Assembly (NCBI GenBank): GCA_036365515.1 | Contig: CM070877.1 | Location: 7,697,001-7,761,000, forward strand | Length of the DNA stretch: 64,000 nt | Origin: Torymus aiolomorphi | Taxonomy: Eukaryota; Arthropoda; Insecta; Hymenoptera; Torymidae | Reading direction: 5' to 3' | In this document: positions 14,693-25,129 of the stretch, one piece after another | How positions within the stretch are numbered: the stretch's first letter is position 1 | Layout of the letters: the number at the start of each line of letters is the position of its first letter | Program-made: the position numbers and the translations under genes | Notes under the pieces: generated by a model | Databases searched by the model: none | Told to the model about the DNA's origin: nothing | What the model saw: only the letters and a program-made list of their open reading frames with translations

Positions 14693-16798
14693 TGCTCTCT
14701 CTCACCGGCGAAGTATAGGTGTGGTACGGCGATATGTAGCTTTTTGATGCACACGTGTAGGAGATGCAAATTTCATCGAGCGTCGTGGCGAGGGATATTT
14801 TTTTTTACAGTTTTCGAATTGTTTTACGATTGTCTCTCTGTGAAGTATAAGTTACTGGAACAGTAAAATAGGGTAGCGCATGGCAGAGTCGTAATTTACT
14901 TGAACTTATCTTTTTGAAAAAATACTATGTGAAATTTATAGTTTCCCGATAGAAAAAAACGAAGCACAATGCGGGAGAGCGAGTTTTTAATCTTTTTTAT
15001 TTAGAGGCACAGGAAACTGAATGTTCGCTGGAAGTAAATCAGCTGCAGCCAGAGATAACGTCCCGAGCGTGGGAAAAATTTGGCTTTATTTACGCTCGCT
15101 TTTAATAGTTTGAAACAAACAACTTGCGCTCGTGATGACTATTACCTTGTTTTTAACGTTCATATCTACCGTGGTATCATCATCACAAAAATAAACCTTC
15201 GTAACCCCTCCCCTCTCTCCGCGAACCATTTGAATAATGCCACATTGCGCAGATGAAGCTCATACATAGGCGCCTATTCCGTCGTTTTCGATGGCTATCA
15301 GTTCGCCAAGCACTGCATATCCAATCGCAATCTCTACTCTTGGAGCCGACTTACATAAACGCCGCGCGTCTACACGACTGCTGTAACAAGATCGATATCT
15401 GTGAAAAAAAAGAGCAAAATGCACGAAGATATGCTCTCTCGTGACACAAAGCCGTATCAGGTATCTTCCGAAGTGAAAGTAGCGACACATTTCTTTTTTT
15501 CGGCCTCATAATCGCGGTTCATTAATCCGCGATAAAAAGCGCAGCGTCGTAGAGGAAGGAAGATAAAAAAAAAAGAGGCAACGGCCGATAGTACCAATTA
15601 TCTAAGTGCTTTTTGCCCATCTGGACCGGTAATTTCACCGGTCGCTGATGCCAGCATTGCGGTTGCGGTATGCCCGTCGCGGCGAATTGCCGTGGAGCTT
15701 CCAAGTGCTGGTATTTACCGGCGTCCGTATAGAAATTATGTCGTTTGGAACCCGCCGCAGCCTCGTAATCGGACTGTACCGAGGCCTTATTTGCAGCTGA
15801 AAATGGAGTGGTTTTGGGGCAACTGGTTCTCGCATATACACGCGATTAAGATGTTTGCGGATGTTAACTGATTGTCATAAATCTTTATTTACTCGCGATA
15901 GAGTTTGGAATACTTTCGAGGATAAAGTTTTCGTGTTCAATCACAACTTTCCGTTCATAAGCTGTCAAGCGCGCTTCAACTTTTTTAATATAACTCGTGG
16001 GCTTGAATTAAACTTTGGAATAAATTAAATTATTACGATAAAGTAGACACTTTAAAGTACGTCAGCAGTAGTTTATCCTTCAATTTCGTTGTATTCGTAT
16101 GGAGCTTGTTAGTTAAATATTTTCAAAATATTTGCATACTCCTTCAGGGAATTAACGTAATATGAGCAAAGGGCAGTTTTACATACGGAATCCTTTAAAA
16201 TGCATTAAACAGATGGAATATGACCTAATTTTCTTTCTTTTCTAAAAACCTTCATACAGAGAGGTAATTGAAGTATCCTATAATAGTATTAAACTATATA
16301 TATATTATTCGAAGCATTTAAAATCTACTTTTTCGTAAAATGTGCCCCAATTTATATTTTGGGGTGTAATAAAAAATTACAACATTTTAGGAGACTTGTA
16401 TACTTTTCACATTTTCTTAGTAGATAAGTTTGCAATAAATCATGTTTATATGTATGCAATTAACTCGGAGTTTCAAGGTTTTTACAATCTTTTCCTTTTA
16501 TTTTTATGGTAAAACTGTAATGTCTTACGTAACTTCATTCACCAAGATAAATTCTACGGAAAAGTGTCTTTATGATGATTACAACATTGCAATAAATTCG
16601 AATAAACGAAAATTTAAAAATCTAACCAGCTACTATATTAGATTCTTTTACACTCAACCCATACACCTAATCACAAAATCCTCTAAATTTACATACATCC
16701 CCACCCAAACTCACCATTTCTTCAGCAAAAACTACATTTCCCCCAAACATTGAGGTTATGTCAGACTAATATCCCCCTCTCTTTCTTTTATCTTCCAG
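14693..16798. other. Noncoding DNA upstream of the first TBCEL coding exon
   Basis: Ends in a pyrimidine-rich stretch and TTCCAG (16793-16798), a good 3' splice site, so at least the right part is intron in TBCEL transcripts. No coding frame is supported. Confidence 0.5.
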
Positions 16799-17188
16799 AA
16801 TGCAGTGAAGATGCCGTCGCTGCTCGAAGCGCTGGAGCTGAAGTACGGCGATACGCCGGCCGACTGCTGTCTGACGGACGACGAGCAGGAGCCGTCGCCG
16901 CCGCCGTTGAGCGGCTCGCCCCGTAGCGCCGCTTTGTCGGTCAGCATCTTCATACCGAAGAAGTCGCCGAGGCACACGGTACCGGCCCTCCTAGTGCTCC
17001 AGGACTGCGACATCGAGTGCGCGGGCGCCGACGACGAGAAGCTGAAGAACAAGTGCCGCAATGTCGAGGAGCTCGATCTCGCCCAGAACAAGCTGTCCAA
17101 ATGGGACGAGGTCTTCGGCATACTCAGACACATGCCCAAGATCAAGTTTGTCAATCTGAGCTTTAACAGTCTGCCGGAGGCCCTCGAG
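16799..17188 (+). other. TBCEL: TBCEL first coding exon with a two-codon upstream ORF
   Basis: The acceptor TTCCAG ends at 16798. An upstream ATG CAG TGA at 16800-16808 stops 2 nt before the main ATG at 16811, so a minimal uORF sits directly before the start. Residues 1-126 are encoded, including the first LRRs. The donor GAG|GTGAGT is at 17188/17189, phase 0. The exon is strongly GC-rich compared with its flanks. Confidence 0.85.
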
Positions 17189-20100
17189 GTGAGTAGAGTT
17201 GTATAATGGTGGGTTGGTAAATTGAAAGGATCTGGGAGAGGTTTTAGTATAAATGGCTTTTATGGTAGTCGAGCGTTGGAACTTTGAAACATTTCAAAGG
17301 TGATAAATAGTTTAAATATCAACAGTTTTGCTAGTTTTGCTTAGTTAGTGCAGGGATGTTCACTTGAATCGTCGCGATTTTATCGCATTCGAGGGAAAAG
17401 ATTGAATTGAAAAGAAAAATGTATGCTGTAATGGACTAATAGTGTTTTAAATTACATAAACCGAGATATGATACGTAAACATTTTACTTAAAAATGATTT
17501 CCCCGTTGATAATAACTGAAAAAAATTGCTATCAAGTCAGCCAACTTATGTAACATAATTAGCATTATAATTGCTGGGAGATACTATTTTGTTTGGAATT
17601 AATTTTTTCAATGACAAGTTAATACAGAAATGGAAAATATGTAGAAAATGAAAACATTGGAATATCTCGGACAATTTTTTAAGACGAAAGTGACATTTGA
17701 AAACTTATAATGCGAAGGCAAATGAGACGTCTTACAAAGGCGTTTAGAATAAAGACGTGCAGTTTAGGCGCTCGTAAGACTTCGCTCGGCGCTGATTTGA
17801 ATACCGTGTTAGATCGATGTGCTTATACGCGAAGGTTTTCAACTTGTTGTGCGCTCAATTCGAATGTACTCTTGAAATTCAATATTACGGGATTATATTA
17901 GTTGGCAAAATTCATCGAACATTAAATCATTGATCATTTCACAAAAAGTATTAAATAATGGGATATACCTATCTTGATGAATTTAGTTGATAATCTCAAA
18001 TAAGATGACAGCGTATCTGAGTCAACTTTAAATCATTCTGTAAACCAACCAAAAAGAGGTTATAGGGTAATGTTTCTCAATGAATATGTTTGTAAATCTA
18101 CCGTTGTGGAGCTAATTAATAATCAGAAGCTGAAATTTTCAGACTCCAATAAAATTATAATCTGAAATAATTAACAAACTCACTGCTACAATGTAATTGT
18201 ACTAGTTAGAACATCTTCTATTTTCATATCTTGCTATTTTCATATCTTGACATTGGTGTAATCATTCATAGACGAAATTTTTCCTTTTCTATAACACAAT
18301 TTGTATTAACGGGGTTCCATAGTCATACCATTGCCGACTGAGCAATTTATACAGTTTCAAGCTGATTAATAATAAAATACGTCGAATCACAAAAAATCAA
18401 AAGAACACTCTTCTGTGTTTTTTAACATTCTACCACCTAGTCAATGTTTGGAGTCGAAATATCAAGTCGCTTTTTTCAAAAACTTTAAACGAAATTAAAC
18501 TTCGCTTTGTTCAAAGTTTTTGCAAAAACGACTTGATATTTCGACTCCAAACTTTGACTGGGTGGTAGAACGTTGAAAAACACAGTATCAAGAGTATTCT
18601 CTTGATTTTGTGTGATTCAACGTATTTTATTTTTAATCAGCTTGAAACTGTGTGAATTGTTCGGTTGGTAATGATACGACTATAAGGTACGAAGTACCAA
18701 CAAACTAGACAGTTCATTATCATTAACATCCACAACGGTAATTACAATCCGAAAAGAATTTCTGCGTCTTCCCAACCCAAAACCAATTTCAACTCCACCT
18801 TCCTGCTTCCACAGGTGAAAGACGGCAAGTACGACGCGCTGCGCAACCTCGTGCTGAACGGCACGCGGGTCTCCTGGTCGACGGTGCAGGACCTGGTGCG
18901 GCTGCTCCACAACCTAGAAGAGCTCCATCTGTCGCTGAACGAGTACAAGAACGTGGAGCTGGGCCACGACAAGCCGGAGAACCGGAACCACACGCTGAAG
19001 CGGCTCCACTTCACCGGCAATCCCGTCGAGTTCTGGTGCGAGATCGCCAAACTCGGATACTCCTTTCCCAGCCTGGAGAGCCTCGTGGTCGCCGAGTGCC
19101 CCATCAGGTCGCTGGACATTGACGAGCTGGAGAGGCCGGAGAATACGGAAAATGAGGACACGGAGAACATGAATCACATCGTGGAGATGAACAATGGGGT
19201 GCACCTGGAGAACGGTTGTACGGGCAAAGGTGAGTACGGAGTGGTGGAACGGGGTTGATGGTAGGGTGGGTAAGGTTTGTGGGATTGGAGACAGGATGAA
19301 CTAAGAGTTGGGGTTGGTACCGGAACATCAGGAAGAGCTATTGGCGCTTGTAAATATGATAGTATTTATGCTATAAACTGTGCAATAAAGTAAATTTCAT
19401 GTTAACTTAAATACGAAGTTAGAATTTACTAAATTTAATAATAATTCTAATAGAGATACAAAATTTTGAAGTTTTGTATTCCTCTTATTTATAGTCTCGA
19501 TATTGCTCCCAGCTCGACATAGGGGGTCCAAGTGTAACAGTCTTACACATATTTTTTCAAACTTACTTTCTTAATATAAAAAAGCTTAAGAATCAGTTTG
19601 AGTTTGCATAAATTAGTGATGCAGAATGGAAATCAATAATTAATATCAAATAATCAATAATAATAAACAACCATCGTTTGTTTATAGTCGTGCTCAAAAA
19701 CTGTCCAGATATTGGATACTTTACTTTATTGACATTTTGTATATATTTAAGAAATATAGACAAAGATTTTATAAAAGATTCAAAATTCTAGAAATTTGCA
19801 TATCAATTTTTTATCAACAACTGAGCATATAACATCCTTATGTATAATAAAGACATCAGATGAAAAAGTACGTAGAAATTATGAAGTGCTCGTGAAAAAT
19901 AATGGGGAATATTAAGAATTTCCCACCTGAGATTTCCTTAATATTGAAATATAAACGTTATCTTATACTATTATTTAGGTATAATATACGCTTTCTAAGC
20001 TGTATTTTAAATGAAATAAAATATCATTCTACACTTTACAAACTTATGTAACAAGAAACTAAAAGACTTCTTAATGACATACAGTAAAGTGTAATTTATC

Positions 20101-23100
20101 TGACTAAAACTTGAAAGTTAAAAAATGAATGAAAGTTATTTCGGAGAACAATTAGCAAAAGGTTATAATTTGCTTGCTTTTAAGACTCTCACTAACCACA
20201 GTTTTAAATTATACACGAGAGCTTGAAAAGGAAATTCTAAAGATTATAAAAGTACCACAAAGGCGGGATTAAATTCGTTAAGACAGGATTAAGAGTGTAA
20301 TCAAAGAAGTGGTCATACGATTCCAGCGTAGCGAGAATTGAATATTAAAATGCAAAGTAAGAAGAAAATCTAAAAACGTTTTTTTATAAAAGAAATTCAT
20401 TCAAAATAAACGAAAAATCGGGAAAAATAATTAACGTACCACTTGTTCTCAAACGTAGAAACTTTCCATTGCAATGTCATTATTTCGAGCGACGAAAACG
20501 CGAAACAAAACAAAAGTGGATATATACGACGGGCGTCGCGCGAAAGTGGAGCTCACGACGTTAAATGGAGAAGCGATGAAAAGCGCTTTCAATTGACATA
20601 ATTTCGACGGTCCTCACGCGCAGCTGCATATATAGAGTATATATAGGCGCCTGCGCACCGTCGATTTATAAAGCTTCGAATATCGATGGTCGGATGCCTG
20701 CGAGTGGGACACGTTATCTATATCGTTATCGGCGTTTCTCGCCTCGTATTCTAAAGTCATTTTCAAATGGGTTTAGTTTGAATAATTGTGATTTTATGGA
20801 GGTTTTCGTTCGGCTTTTTTTTCCAGTATTTGCTTTATTTAAATAAAATTTGTAAATAAAATTTTTTTATTTTTTATATTAATATTATTCATTGATAACG
20901 TGTATCTTTCTTAAATATTCAATTTCCATTAAAAATCCTATGTCTGTCGATTTTATCATTTAGATGGAGTTTATGTTTTTAGGAGAAATTCAATTATCTC
21001 AACATATTAGACTATTACGTAGATTTTAATTTAGATAGAATTCATTTAAGATAAATACAAACATAATAATTTTTTAAAGAATCGTGTAGATATAATTAAT
21101 GTTTTGTTAGATTAAACCAGTTCAATTCAACATTCTCTCATCCAGATTACAATTAGATAGAATCTATCAAAGAATATAGAAAGAAAAAACATTATTTTCA
21201 TATACATTAAGACGAGCACTAGCTGAAAATCGACACAACTAATCATTACGTCCAACCACAGGTAACCGAAACTTCGAGGAGGACGATATGATGCCGAACT
21301 ACTGCCAGACGGCGTCCAAGTGCGAGTCATCGAAGTCGCCCCACGATCCGTTCAAGCTGCTCAGGTTCCTGAACGTCAACGGCACGCTCCTCGCCACCTG
21401 GGACGACATCGACAAGATCGCCCGCTTTCCCGCGATCAAGTCGCTCAGGATCCAAGGATGCCCTTTGTTCGAGGTATGTATGGGAGGATTGAAGGTGAAC
21501 CGGGACGGAATTGGGCGATGGAATTTATTGGGGTGTGGGTGGATGCTGAGAGACTTTTTCTGAGTGGAAAAGAGGGTTTTTGTTGGTTACGTTTTTTAAA
21601 CGTATTGTATTTTGAATCATAATTTTGGTAAATGGAATTATAGTATTAAAGTTCGTTAGATCATTAGAACGCTAAATATATTTGCTTATTGCTGTTATTG
21701 GTAGAATATTTAGGTGAATCGAATTATTGAATGTAATTTGATTATCCTTTGCGACAAATTAATTTTAGCGAAGAGAATAATTTCTACTTTTCGAAATACA
21801 ATAATCGTGAAATATGTGTCTATTGTTTGCAAATGATAAAGCGTACTTAATAAAAATAAAATTATTTTTCTGCAATATTCGAGTCTGGAAGCAGTAAGAG
21901 AAAACAAATAACTCTTGCCCAAGAGCTGTAAAGTGTTGCAATTTACATTTGTATAATAGTAGAATGAACTTCAGGTCATTAATTATTTAACAGTCGTTTA
22001 AAGTCAAACTCTCTTTTAACTTCCTTTTCTATTAAAATTAAATCCTTATAGTTTTATCGATGTATCAGTTTTACTTCGAAACAATACAAATGTATACAGT
22101 TCTTCTATTTTGTTAATATAGACTGACCTATTTCCACAAAATATCTTAGTAATCAGCTCAAGTTTGTAATTCCATTTCAATGAAATTTTTCATAAAGTAA
22201 GTCACTTGGCAAATGAAATAACTTGCCCGTAATGTAACGTACGTGCTCGCGTTGGAAATTCGCTGTAATTGAAATAAATACTTTTTAAAGTGCGTTTTCT
22301 AAGAAACTATGCACTACGGAAAATGAAGTATGAATGGATACGCGAAACTAGACACTATAGCATATTTACGCGCATGCGAAAAACGTAATCTACAAAAACT
22401 TATTTTGTTAATTAATTTTCAAGCCTGTAGCAAAACCAACAATTAATTATTGATAATTCCTATTTTCAAAACCCCACACCAAACTTCTCTTTACCACGTG
22501 CCCACACAAACCAACCAAATTACCATTTCCTCTCGCAACCGTCGATAAATCAACCATACCGTTCAATGAAAAATACGTTGTGTTTTTCTTTGTTGTTTCT
22601 GGCAGAGCCCGCGCGAGTACACGGAGCACGAGCGCAGGCAGCTGCTGATCGCCCGGCTGCCGAACGTCGAGACCCTGAACGGCGGCGGCGTCATCTCGTC
22701 GCAGGAGCGCGAGGACGCCGAGCGCGCCTTCATCCGCTACTATATGGACAAACCGGAAGCCGAGCGACCCGAGAGGTAAGTCTTTCTCTCTTGAGAGAGA
22801 GAGCGTGACCTTCTTGGCTTCCCTTATCGAGCGCACCGAGGCTGCGGGAGTGTGAGAGAGAGAAAGATAGCTGGGGTCGGGGAATTTCGGTGCGATGGGA
22901 GAGTTTTTTCTTCTTTGTAGGGTGGGGGGAGGATAAAAATAGAATAGAGCTGATGGTGAAGGCTGGTTAGGGATTTTAGTGGGTGGATGGTGGTTGCCAA
23001 TTTAATGGAAATTCAGAGTTTAGTGATTTGAGAGGGGAGAATAGGAAAGTAGTTTGTTGCGTAATTATTTAACACTTTCAGGGCGACATAATCCGTATAT

Positions 23101-25072
23101 GGGTCATGAATTATTATTAATTTCTTTCATTTTTATGCTCTTTAAAAAAGGCTTCCCAAAAAAGATATTCTTACGGTTAATTGTTGTATTACCTAAAATC
23201 TTAGAAAATAGAAGTAAAATTCAAAATTTTATTGTTTATTCAAATTATAATTTAAAGAAAGTGTGAAGAATACGGTTGTTGATTTAGGGTTAAATTTTTT
23301 TGGTTAACTTTACCATTAACCCTGTTTTATCGGCGGAACATGTCAAAATAATTAATATAAATAAAAGGATAATGATTTGCGTCTTAAACAAATTCACTTG
23401 CCCTGCGTAATCCTCTAATACATCGTTCTACAAAGTTTTGAGAAAAAAAAACGACGACACCTTTGTTTATTTTTGGAACGAAAATTAACGAAAATTAATC
23501 GAATTTCGTTCCAAAAATAAACAAAGGTGTCGTCGTTTTTTTGCCTCGAAACTTTGTAGAATGATGTATTACACCATTACGCAGGGCAACTGAATTTGTT
23601 CAAGGCGTAAATCATTATCCTTTTATTTATATTAATTACTTTTACATGTTCCGCTGATAAAACAGTGTTAGCATAGTGCGACACCCCCTTAAGGGGGTGT
23701 GGTACTTATGCACTCTGTTTTACCGGCAGAACACGGTAAATTCTATATTATTAAAATAAATATATCGAATTACGTCTTATAAAGAGATAGTTGCCCTGTG
23801 CAATGTAATAATCTACCAGCTTGCGCAGTTTTGAGCCCAAATATCAACAGCACCCTAAAAAATTTTGCGAACGAAATTTCGGTTATTTTTGTTCGCAAAA
23901 TTTTTTAGGATGCCGTTGATATTTGGGCTCAAACCTGCGCAAGCTGGTAGATTATTACATTGCACAGGGCAACTATCTCTTTATAAGACGTAATTCGATA
24001 TATTTATTTTAATAATATAGAATTTACCGTGTTCTGCCGGTAAAACAGAGTACATGAGTACCACACCCTCTTAAGGGACGAAAATTAAAATTGGAATGAA
24101 TAAAAGAGACAGAACACGGTAAATTCTATTTATCAAAATAAATATATCGAATTATGTCTTATAAGGAGATAGTTGCCCTGCGCAATGTAATAATTTACCA
24201 TTCTACGCAGTTTTGATCCCAAAAATCAACGGTACCCTAAAAAATTTTTCGAAAAAAAATAACCGAAATTTCGGTACTACACCCCCTTAAATACTTGAAT
24301 TAAAATTAAAATTATATGTATTTCAGTATTTGAGATGAAACACGAAGTGATTTTTTGTTAAAAAAATGCTTACTCTGGTATCTTTTTGAAGGCTATTTAA
24401 TTGCTGTATAATAACTGAAAAATAAAGAAGAATTAAAAAATTATTTTTAAACCTTTATTGTTGCATTTTCTTACTAGGAGTGGATTTTTATAATGTAATC
24501 TGTTATTAATACGATATTTTTCAAATGTTAGGTATAACGAGCTTGTTGGAATTCACGGCAAACTTGACCCACTTGTCAACGTCGACCTGACGCCAGAGAA
24601 AAGAGTCAAAGTCAAATTCACCTACGGTGACTTGGTTGAGGTAATACTTTCATCTAAAAACAAATGTTTGTGTCACTAAAATAGAAATTGACTAATCAAA
24701 ATAATTAATTTTCCAGGTGAGGTCGGTGGACGTTTATAGAACAGTGTTCGAACTGAAAACTAAACTGGAGTCAATGGTGAAAATTCCTGCGAATCGTATG
24801 AGGCTATTCTACATCGATCAAGTAAGCTCCTATCTTACCGACATAAGCAATTTACCCCTTATAGAATTGTATACGTCTAACAAAATTTTACGTTTATTCA
24901 GGAGCTAAAATCTCAGTACGGACCGGAAGAAATGCTGTACCCGAACAAGCAGCTCTACCGATACAACATCCGCAACGGCGACGAGATAATAATCGACAGC
25001 AAGCTCAACCGCTACTCCTCGTCGAGCAGCCAACAGCAGCAGCAACAACAGCAGCAGCAACAACAGCAGCAG

Positions 25073-25104
<32 letters not shown>

Positions 25105-25129
25105 GCAACAGTCTTCCATTCGTTCCTGA
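16811..25129 (+). CDS. TBCEL: Tubulin cofactor E-like protein (TBCEL), 7 coding exons
   Basis: Spliced CDS: 16811-17188, 18815-19229, 21262-21473, 22606-22775, 24532-24640, 24717-24821, 24902-25129; 1617 nt, 538 residues. Domains: acidic/proline N-terminal region (about 20-40); leucine-rich repeats about 58-335 ([67 protein letters not shown]); LRR cap with [11 protein letters not shown] and [13 protein letters not shown]; ubiquitin-like domain about 415-505 ([11 protein letters not shown] ... [17 protein letters not shown]); SSSSS, 27 Gln, end SSIRS. It lacks the CAP-Gly domain of TBCE. Family knowledge: TBCEL destabilises tubulin and acts in microtubule turnover; Drosophila mulet is needed in spermatogenesis. 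Human TBCEL is about 424 residues; the polyQ tail and N-terminal extension explain some of the extra length. The start was chosen as the first in-frame ATG after the acceptor, with A at -3. Confidence 0.92.
17189..18814 (+). other. TBCEL: TBCEL intron 1
   Basis: GTGAGT donor and CTTCCACAG acceptor. AT-rich. Contains the large foldback repeat at 18320-18682. Other open frames (for example near 17710-17901) have no homology signal or splice support. Confidence 0.85.
18320..18682. repeat. Long foldback (hairpin) element in TBCEL intron 1
   Basis: The two halves are reverse complements over about 175 bp each, with a few mismatches, centred near 18501. Matched blocks include CAGTTTCAAGCTGATTA, GGAGTCGAAATATCAAGTCG and ACTTTAAACGAA-type sequence at the centre. 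There is almost no spacer, so the transcribed RNA could form a long near-perfect stem. No ORF. Likely a foldback MITE. Confidence 0.8.
18815..19229 (+). other. TBCEL: TBCEL coding exon 2
   Basis: Encodes residues 127-264 plus the first base of codon 265. Carries four LRR units and ends in an acidic, Asn-rich stretch ([12 protein letters not shown]) probably forming a loop. Acceptor CACAG|GTGAAA; donor AAAG|GTGAGT, phase 1. The neighbouring minus-strand frames are shadows. Confidence 0.9.
19230..21261 (+). other. TBCEL: TBCEL intron 2
   Basis: AT-rich, GTGAGT donor, CCACAG acceptor. A CpG-containing patch at about 20460-20720 (with TATATAG near 20630) stands out and could be regulatory. No repeat family shared with the rest of the window is recognised. 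Confidence 0.8.
21262..21473 (+). other. TBCEL: TBCEL coding exon 3
   Basis: Completes the split glycine codon and encodes to residue 335. Contains the LRR segment [15 protein letters not shown] and the following [11 protein letters not shown]. Donor GAG|GTATGT, phase 0. Its start is set by the reading frame joining exon 2 (G + GT). Confidence 0.9.
21474..22605 (+). other. TBCEL: TBCEL intron 3
   Basis: AT-rich, GTATGT donor and pyrimidine-rich acceptor TTTCTGGCAG. No feature recognised inside. Confidence 0.85.
22606..22775 (+). other. TBCEL: TBCEL coding exon 4 (LRR cap)
   Basis: Encodes residues 336-391 and two bases of Arg392. The segment [14 protein letters not shown] followed by [18 protein letters not shown] matches the LRR C-terminal cap shared by TBCE and TBCEL. 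Donor GAGAG|GTAAGT, phase 2. Very GC-rich. Confidence 0.92.
23307..23692. mobile_element. Foldback MITE, family T1, copy 1
   Basis: Near-complete inverted repeat with arms of about 180 bp meeting at a centre around 23500 (ACGAAAATTAACGAAAATTAA). The right end reads CACCCCCTTAA. Nearly identical to the copy at 33602-34007. The left end is eroded: its outermost TTAAGGGGGTGT is lost. No ORF. The shared TTAA edge suggests piggyBac-type mobilisation (inference). Confidence 0.8.
23689..24074. mobile_element. Foldback MITE, family T2, TTAA-bounded
   Basis: Begins TTAAGGGGGTGTGGTACT at 23689 and ends ACCACACCCTCTTAA at 24074. Arms of about 180 bp are almost perfect reverse complements, centred on CGAAATTTCGG near 23877. 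It shares the terminal GGGGGTGT and the CTGTTTTACCGGCAGAACA block with family T1 but has a different interior. It abuts T1 copy 1 through a common TTAA. Confidence 0.8.
24100..24290. mobile_element. Truncated family T2 copy (one arm)
   Basis: Matches one arm of the T2 element: AGAACACGGTAAATTCTAT, AGATAGTTGCCCTG and CAATGTAATAAT occur in the same order. Just past the centre (CCGAAATTTCGG) it jumps to the terminus CACCCCCTTAA, so nearly all of one arm is deleted. It is more diverged than the neighbouring full copy. Confidence 0.7.
24532..24640 (+). other. TBCEL: TBCEL coding exon 5
   Basis: Completes Arg392 and encodes to residue 428 ([20 protein letters not shown] then the first Ubl strand [12 protein letters not shown]). 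Donor GAG|GTAATA, phase 0, weaker than the others. Followed by a 76-bp intron (24641-24716). Confidence 0.9.
24717..24821 (+). other. TBCEL: TBCEL coding exon 6
   Basis: Thirty-five codons, residues 429-463, inside the ubiquitin-like domain ([20 protein letters not shown] then RMRLFYIDQ). Phase 0 on both sides. Acceptor TTTTCCAG; donor CAA|GTAAGC. Followed by an 80-bp intron (24822-24901). Confidence 0.9.
24902..25129 (+). other. TBCEL: TBCEL last coding exon with polyglutamine tail
   Basis: Encodes residues 464-538: the end of the Ubl fold ([17 protein letters not shown]), a run of five serines, 27 glutamines, then SSIRS and TGA at 25127-25129. The minus-strand Leu-rich and Ala/Val-rich frames across it are shadows of the CAG/CAA repeat. 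Confidence 0.9.
25031..25111 (+). repeat. CAA/CAG repeat encoding 27 glutamines
   Basis: Twenty-seven consecutive Gln codons in mixed CAA/CAG order, with a partial five-codon higher-order period (CAG CAG CAG CAA CAA) repeated about three times in the left half. The interrupted pattern implies unit duplication and is expected to be more stable than pure CAG. Length polymorphism is likely. Confidence 0.95.

Larger units (their letters stand above)
22776..24531 (+). other. TBCEL: TBCEL intron 4, loaded with foldback elements
   Basis: GTAAGT donor and AAATGTTAG acceptor. About 980 bp (23307-24290) is made of three adjoining foldback copies with shared termini; the remainder is AT-rich and featureless. 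Confidence 0.85.

Noticed and set aside
16756..17154. Minus-strand 132-codon frame opposite TBCEL exon 1
   Set aside because: Ser-rich low-complexity shadow of the GC-rich exon, no domain.
18680..19328. Minus-strand frames opposite TBCEL exon 2
   Set aside because: They overlap a well-supported LRR exon with clean splice sites; GC-rich exons leave long open antisense frames.
16811..25129. TBCE proper instead of TBCEL
   Set aside because: No CAP-Gly domain before the LRRs; the first coding exon starts with an ATG after an acceptor and goes directly into acidic and LRR sequence.
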